A DNA stretch of 64,000 bases from the NCBI GenBank assembly GCA_963766935.1, contig CAVYBY010000008.1:186001-250000 (forward strand), given 5' to 3'. The translations under genes were made by a program, and so were the position numbers. This document shows positions 62,115-64,000 of this stretch, piece after piece. Each line of letters starts with the position of its first letter. Positions within the stretch are counted from its first letter, which is position 1. Under the pieces are notes generated by a model. The model was not told where the DNA came from. It saw only the letters and a program-made list of their open reading frames with translations, and did no database searches. This DNA comes from CAVYBY01 sp963766935 (GTDB taxonomy: Bacteria; Actinomycetota; UBA4738; HRBIN12).

Positions 62115-62504
62115 TCAGGAGACCTGCGATTCGTCGGGATCCATCGGTTCCGGCTGCACGTCGTTCGCCTCCGCCGGCACGCCGCCCATGACGCTCTGGC
62201 CCTGAAAGACGCCGCCTTCCTCGACAACCAGCGTTGACGACGTGATGTCGCCTTCGACGATCCCGCCCCGGGCGATGTGGGCGCTGCCGCTCACAACCAT
62301 GTCGCCGCGCAGCCGGCCGGCGACCGTCACGTTCCGTGCGCGGATGCTCGCCTCCACCTGGCTCCGCGGCGAGAGCGTGACGTCACCGTCGGCGACGATC
62401 TGGCCCTTGACGTGGCCGTCGATCCGCATCGACCCGGCCGAGACGACGTTGCCCTCGAGCCTGGCCCCCGCGCCCACCACCGTGACCTCGTCCCCATCGG
62501 GCAT
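62115..62504 (-). CDS. Bactofilin
   Basis: 129 residues of a polymer-forming cytoskeletal protein: the right-handed beta-helix repeats appear as LEGNVVSAGSMRIDGHVKGQ, IVADGDVTLSPRSQVEASIR, ARNVTVAGRLRGDMVVSGSA and HIARGGIVEGDITSSTLVVE. Short unstructured ends flank the core, as usual. Bactofilins organise cell-envelope enzymes or polysaccharide synthesis. ATG at 62504; the upstream gene is the DUF4446 protein with 71 bases between. Confidence 0.9.
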   Translation of the reverse strand: MPDGDEVTVVGAGARLEGNVVSAGSMRIDGHVKGQIVADGDVTLSPRSQVEASIRARNVTVAGRLRGDMVVSGSAHIARGGIVEGDITSSTLVVEEGGVFQGQSVMGGVPAEANDVQPEPMDPDESQVS

Positions 62505-62575
62505 GCGTCGCTCCTCTCGTACGGGAGCATGCGCTCCTCGCTCGTGGGCACCTTCGGCCTCTTCGCGGCGCCAGA

Positions 62576-63070
62576 TCATCCCGCCTCCACAACCTCGGCG
62601 GGCGAGGCCATCGCCTGACGGATCGCCTCCTCCTCCTCGCGCGAGAGGTTGTACGGGCTCTGGCGTGCGACGATCGACTTGGCGTAGACGCGCGTCTCCT
62701 GCCGCCCGTTGATCGAGGTCAGCACGACGCCGTTGCCGTCCTCGTCGAGCAACGCGCACGAGAACGAGAGCCGTCCGCCCACGTCCTCGAACGCGTCGTA
62801 TCGCAGAAGCCCGACGCGCCGCACGCCGGCTTCGATCTCGCCCTGCTGCCGCCGGTCGGTCGAGTTGAGGGCCCGGGCCGCGGCCTCGAGCCGCTCGATA
62901 CGCCGCGCGTGGCCCTCGAGCAGGCCTCGCAGCGCGTCGTCGAGACGCCATGGTTCGCCGGGGTCGCCCGATCGCCTGCGGCTGACGACGCCGGCCAGCA
63001 AGATGGCGAGGACCGCCAGCGCAAGGGCGATGACGACCATGAGGCTGAGCGTCCGATCGTCGAAAGGCAT
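62576..63070 (-). CDS. DUF4446-family membrane protein
   Basis: 164 residues: one N-terminal helix (LMVVIALALAVLAILLAGVV), a helical linker, and the DUF4446 core VGLLRYDAFEDVGGRLSFSC, ALLDEDGNGVVLTSINGRQE, RVYAKSIVARQSPYNLSREE. Function unknown; conserved in Gram-positive bacteria near serS or chromosome-partition genes. ATG at 63070, divergent from the DUF5317 gene. Confidence 0.88.
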   Translation of the reverse strand: MPFDDRTLSLMVVIALALAVLAILLAGVVSRRRSGDPGEPWRLDDALRGLLEGHARRIERLEAAARALNSTDRRQQGEIEAGVRRVGLLRYDAFEDVGGRLSFSCALLDEDGNGVVLTSINGRQETRVYAKSIVARQSPYNLSREEEEAIRQAMASPAEVVEAG

Positions 63071-63144
63071 CGCAGCTCCGCCGGGTCGATTCGTCCCCGG
63101 AACCTAGGCGTCCGCGGGGAAGCCGAAGTATACGATGGCCCGAG

Positions 63145-63678
63145 TTGATCCTCGTCGTCGTGGCCGCGGTCGGGGCGCTGCTCGTCGGCCTCGTATCGGG
63201 CGGCGACATCCGGCAATTCCCCACGATCCATCCGCGCGCCTGGTGGCTGGCCGTCGTGGGGCTCGCCCTCCAGCTCGCGCCGATCCACGGCGAGCGCGGC
63301 TATCTGGCGCTGCTCGTCTCGCTCGTGCTGCTGCTGGCGTTCGCGTGGATCAACCTGCGCTCGCCCGGATTCCTGCTGATCGGGGCGGGGTTGCTGCTCA
63401 ATGCGCTCGTGATCGTCGCCAACCACGGGATGCCGGTGACCCAACAGGCGCTCGCGCGGTCGGGTCAGCTCGCAACCCTGCCGGAGCTCCGCACCGGGAC
63501 GATGGTGAAGCACCGGCTGGCCGACGACGGAACCGTCCTGTTGCCGCTCGGCGACGCGATCGGGATCGGTGCCCCAGTCGGTCAAGCCGTGAGCATCGGC
63601 GACATCTGCGTCTACCTGGGTGTGGGGTGGTTCGTGGTCGCCGCCATGCGGCCTCGTCGCATCCCCGAACAGGTGTAG
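63145..63678 (+). CDS. DUF5317-family membrane protein
   Basis: 177 residues with hydrophobic segments at 1-18, 33-45, 54-70 and 74-93, then the family-like GNHGMPVT-type piece VIVANHGMPVTQQALARSG, MVKHRLADDGTVLLPLGDAI and a last helix (ICVYLGVGWFVVAAM). Common in actinobacteria; function unknown. The start is a TTG at 63145. Its 3' end is overlapped on the other strand by the redoxin-like fragment. Confidence 0.8.
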   Translation: MILVVVAAVGALLVGLVSGGDIRQFPTIHPRAWWLAVVGLALQLAPIHGERGYLALLVSLVLLLAFAWINLRSPGFLLIGAGLLLNALVIVANHGMPVTQQALARSGQLATLPELRTGTMVKHRLADDGTVLLPLGDAIGIGAPVGQAVSIGDICVYLGVGWFVVAAMRPRRIPEQV

Positions 63679-63946
63679 GGGGCTACCCGGCCCCCCGGAG
63701 CCGGCCGCGCCGCGGCGCCGATCCTCTCGACCGCTTCGAGGATCGCCTGATTTCGAGGAGGGTCGGCCACGTGCCGGTTGCGATGGGCAAAGCGCACGAT
63801 GCCCGTCTCATCCACGACGAACGTGCCCGGCATCTGCATGAAGCTCCCGCCGCGCAATCGAGGGTCCGCGCGTCGGGCGCAGCCACACCGACGACGGGCT
63901 TCAATCGATGCTCCGAAGCGCGAACGAGAACCGAACTCCTGCCGGG
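63612..63946 (-). pseudogene. C-terminal fragment of a redoxin/peroxiredoxin-like protein
   Basis: A minus-strand frame contains GGSFMQMPGTFVVDETGIVR and FAHRNRHVADPPRNQAILEA, the usual C-terminal strand and helix of AhpC/TSA-like peroxiredoxins (GTFVVD...G.hRFAH). The N-terminal half with the peroxidatic cysteine is not present: within about 100 bases upstream stands the tRNA-Leu. The frame also runs past the normal end into the antisense of the DUF5317 gene. Likely a truncated remnant, though a frameshifted short gene cannot be excluded. Confidence 0.45.
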
Positions 63947-64000
63947 TGGGCGAGGGGGGAGTTGAACCCCCACGTCCGATAAAGGACACAGGAACCTGAA
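63947..64000 (-). tRNA. tRNA-Leu(CAG), cut by the right window edge
   Basis: The 3' part of a class II tRNA: acceptor CTCGCCC with discriminator A at 63947, T-arm GGGGGTTCAACTCCCCC, a long variable arm (TGTCCTTTATCGGACG), the 3' anticodon stem TCCTG and the loop TTCAGGT with anticodon CAG. The 5' half lies beyond base 64000. Confidence 0.85.

Noticed and set aside
1..64000. CRISPR array, insertion sequence, prophage or replication origin
   Set aside because: I saw no regularly spaced repeats, transposase, integrase, phage structural genes or DnaA-box clusters on either strand.

Overview
The window is GC-rich and gene-dense, and its gene content is typical of an uncultivated member of the Actinomycetota. 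The evidence is an actinobacterial haem pathway with coproheme decarboxylase (HemQ), a BldD-like regulator, an actinobacterial-style cytochrome oxidase cluster with a subunit IV, and DUF5317 and DUF4446 proteins. Nothing points to a phage, plasmid, insertion sequence or CRISPR array. Gaps between genes are short (none over 300 bases), and ATGA/GTGA overlaps are common, so most blocks look like operons.

Bases 1-17718 (all minus strand) form a cell-surface polysaccharide locus. A two-component module (minimal histidine kinase and two NarL-type regulators) is followed by PqqD-like small proteins, a PglF/CapD-type sugar dehydratase, a LuxR-type protein, a Wzc-like chain-length/P-loop protein, a sigma-region-4-like protein, a UDP-sugar dehydrogenase, a third PqqD-like protein with a PF14907-type nucleotidyltransferase, a WlbA-WlbB fusion, an ABC exporter (Wzm/Wzt), a TylF-type methyltransferase, a pyruvyl transferase, a GT32-FkbM fusion and a glycosyltransferase cut by the left edge.

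Bases 17846-25379 hold a BldD homologue that keeps the c-di-GMP signature, FtsH, a GNAT enzyme, a collagen-like secreted protein, a lipoprotein hydrolase, a Tat-exported M28 peptidase and tRNA-Ser(GCU). Bases 25473-38058 carry a complete route from glutamyl-tRNA to protohaem: hemA-C-D-B-L on the plus strand and hemE-H-Y-Q on the minus strand. Between them lie msrA, a HAD phosphatase, a PPK2 kinase and a VOC protein.

Bases 38129-48711 are respiratory: a membrane-anchored sulfite-oxidase-like enzyme, a two-component system overlapping ctaG, the cox genes (subunit IV, I with III in frame, II with an extra cupredoxin domain, and a cupredoxin lipoprotein), and two divergent thioredoxin-fold lipoproteins. 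Bases 48728-64000 contain an MFS-cNMP fusion, tRNA-Ser(UGA), a Pup-like small protein, an acyl-CoA catabolic cluster (ligase, two cysteine-less thiolase-fold proteins, DUF35 protein, acyl-CoA dehydrogenase), a five-PAS protein, serS, a bactofilin, DUF4446 and DUF5317 proteins, a redoxin fragment and a partial tRNA-Leu(CAG).

Important caveat: several genes are broken by single-base indels that cluster in patches (about 3.8-5.6 kb, 23.4-25.2 kb, 44.0-46.6 kb, with isolated ones near 6.97, 21.46, 36.6 and 37.15 kb). Shifting frame restores family-typical sequence without nonsense codons, so I read these mainly as sequence errors, not decay. The coordinates of those genes describe the whole restored gene.
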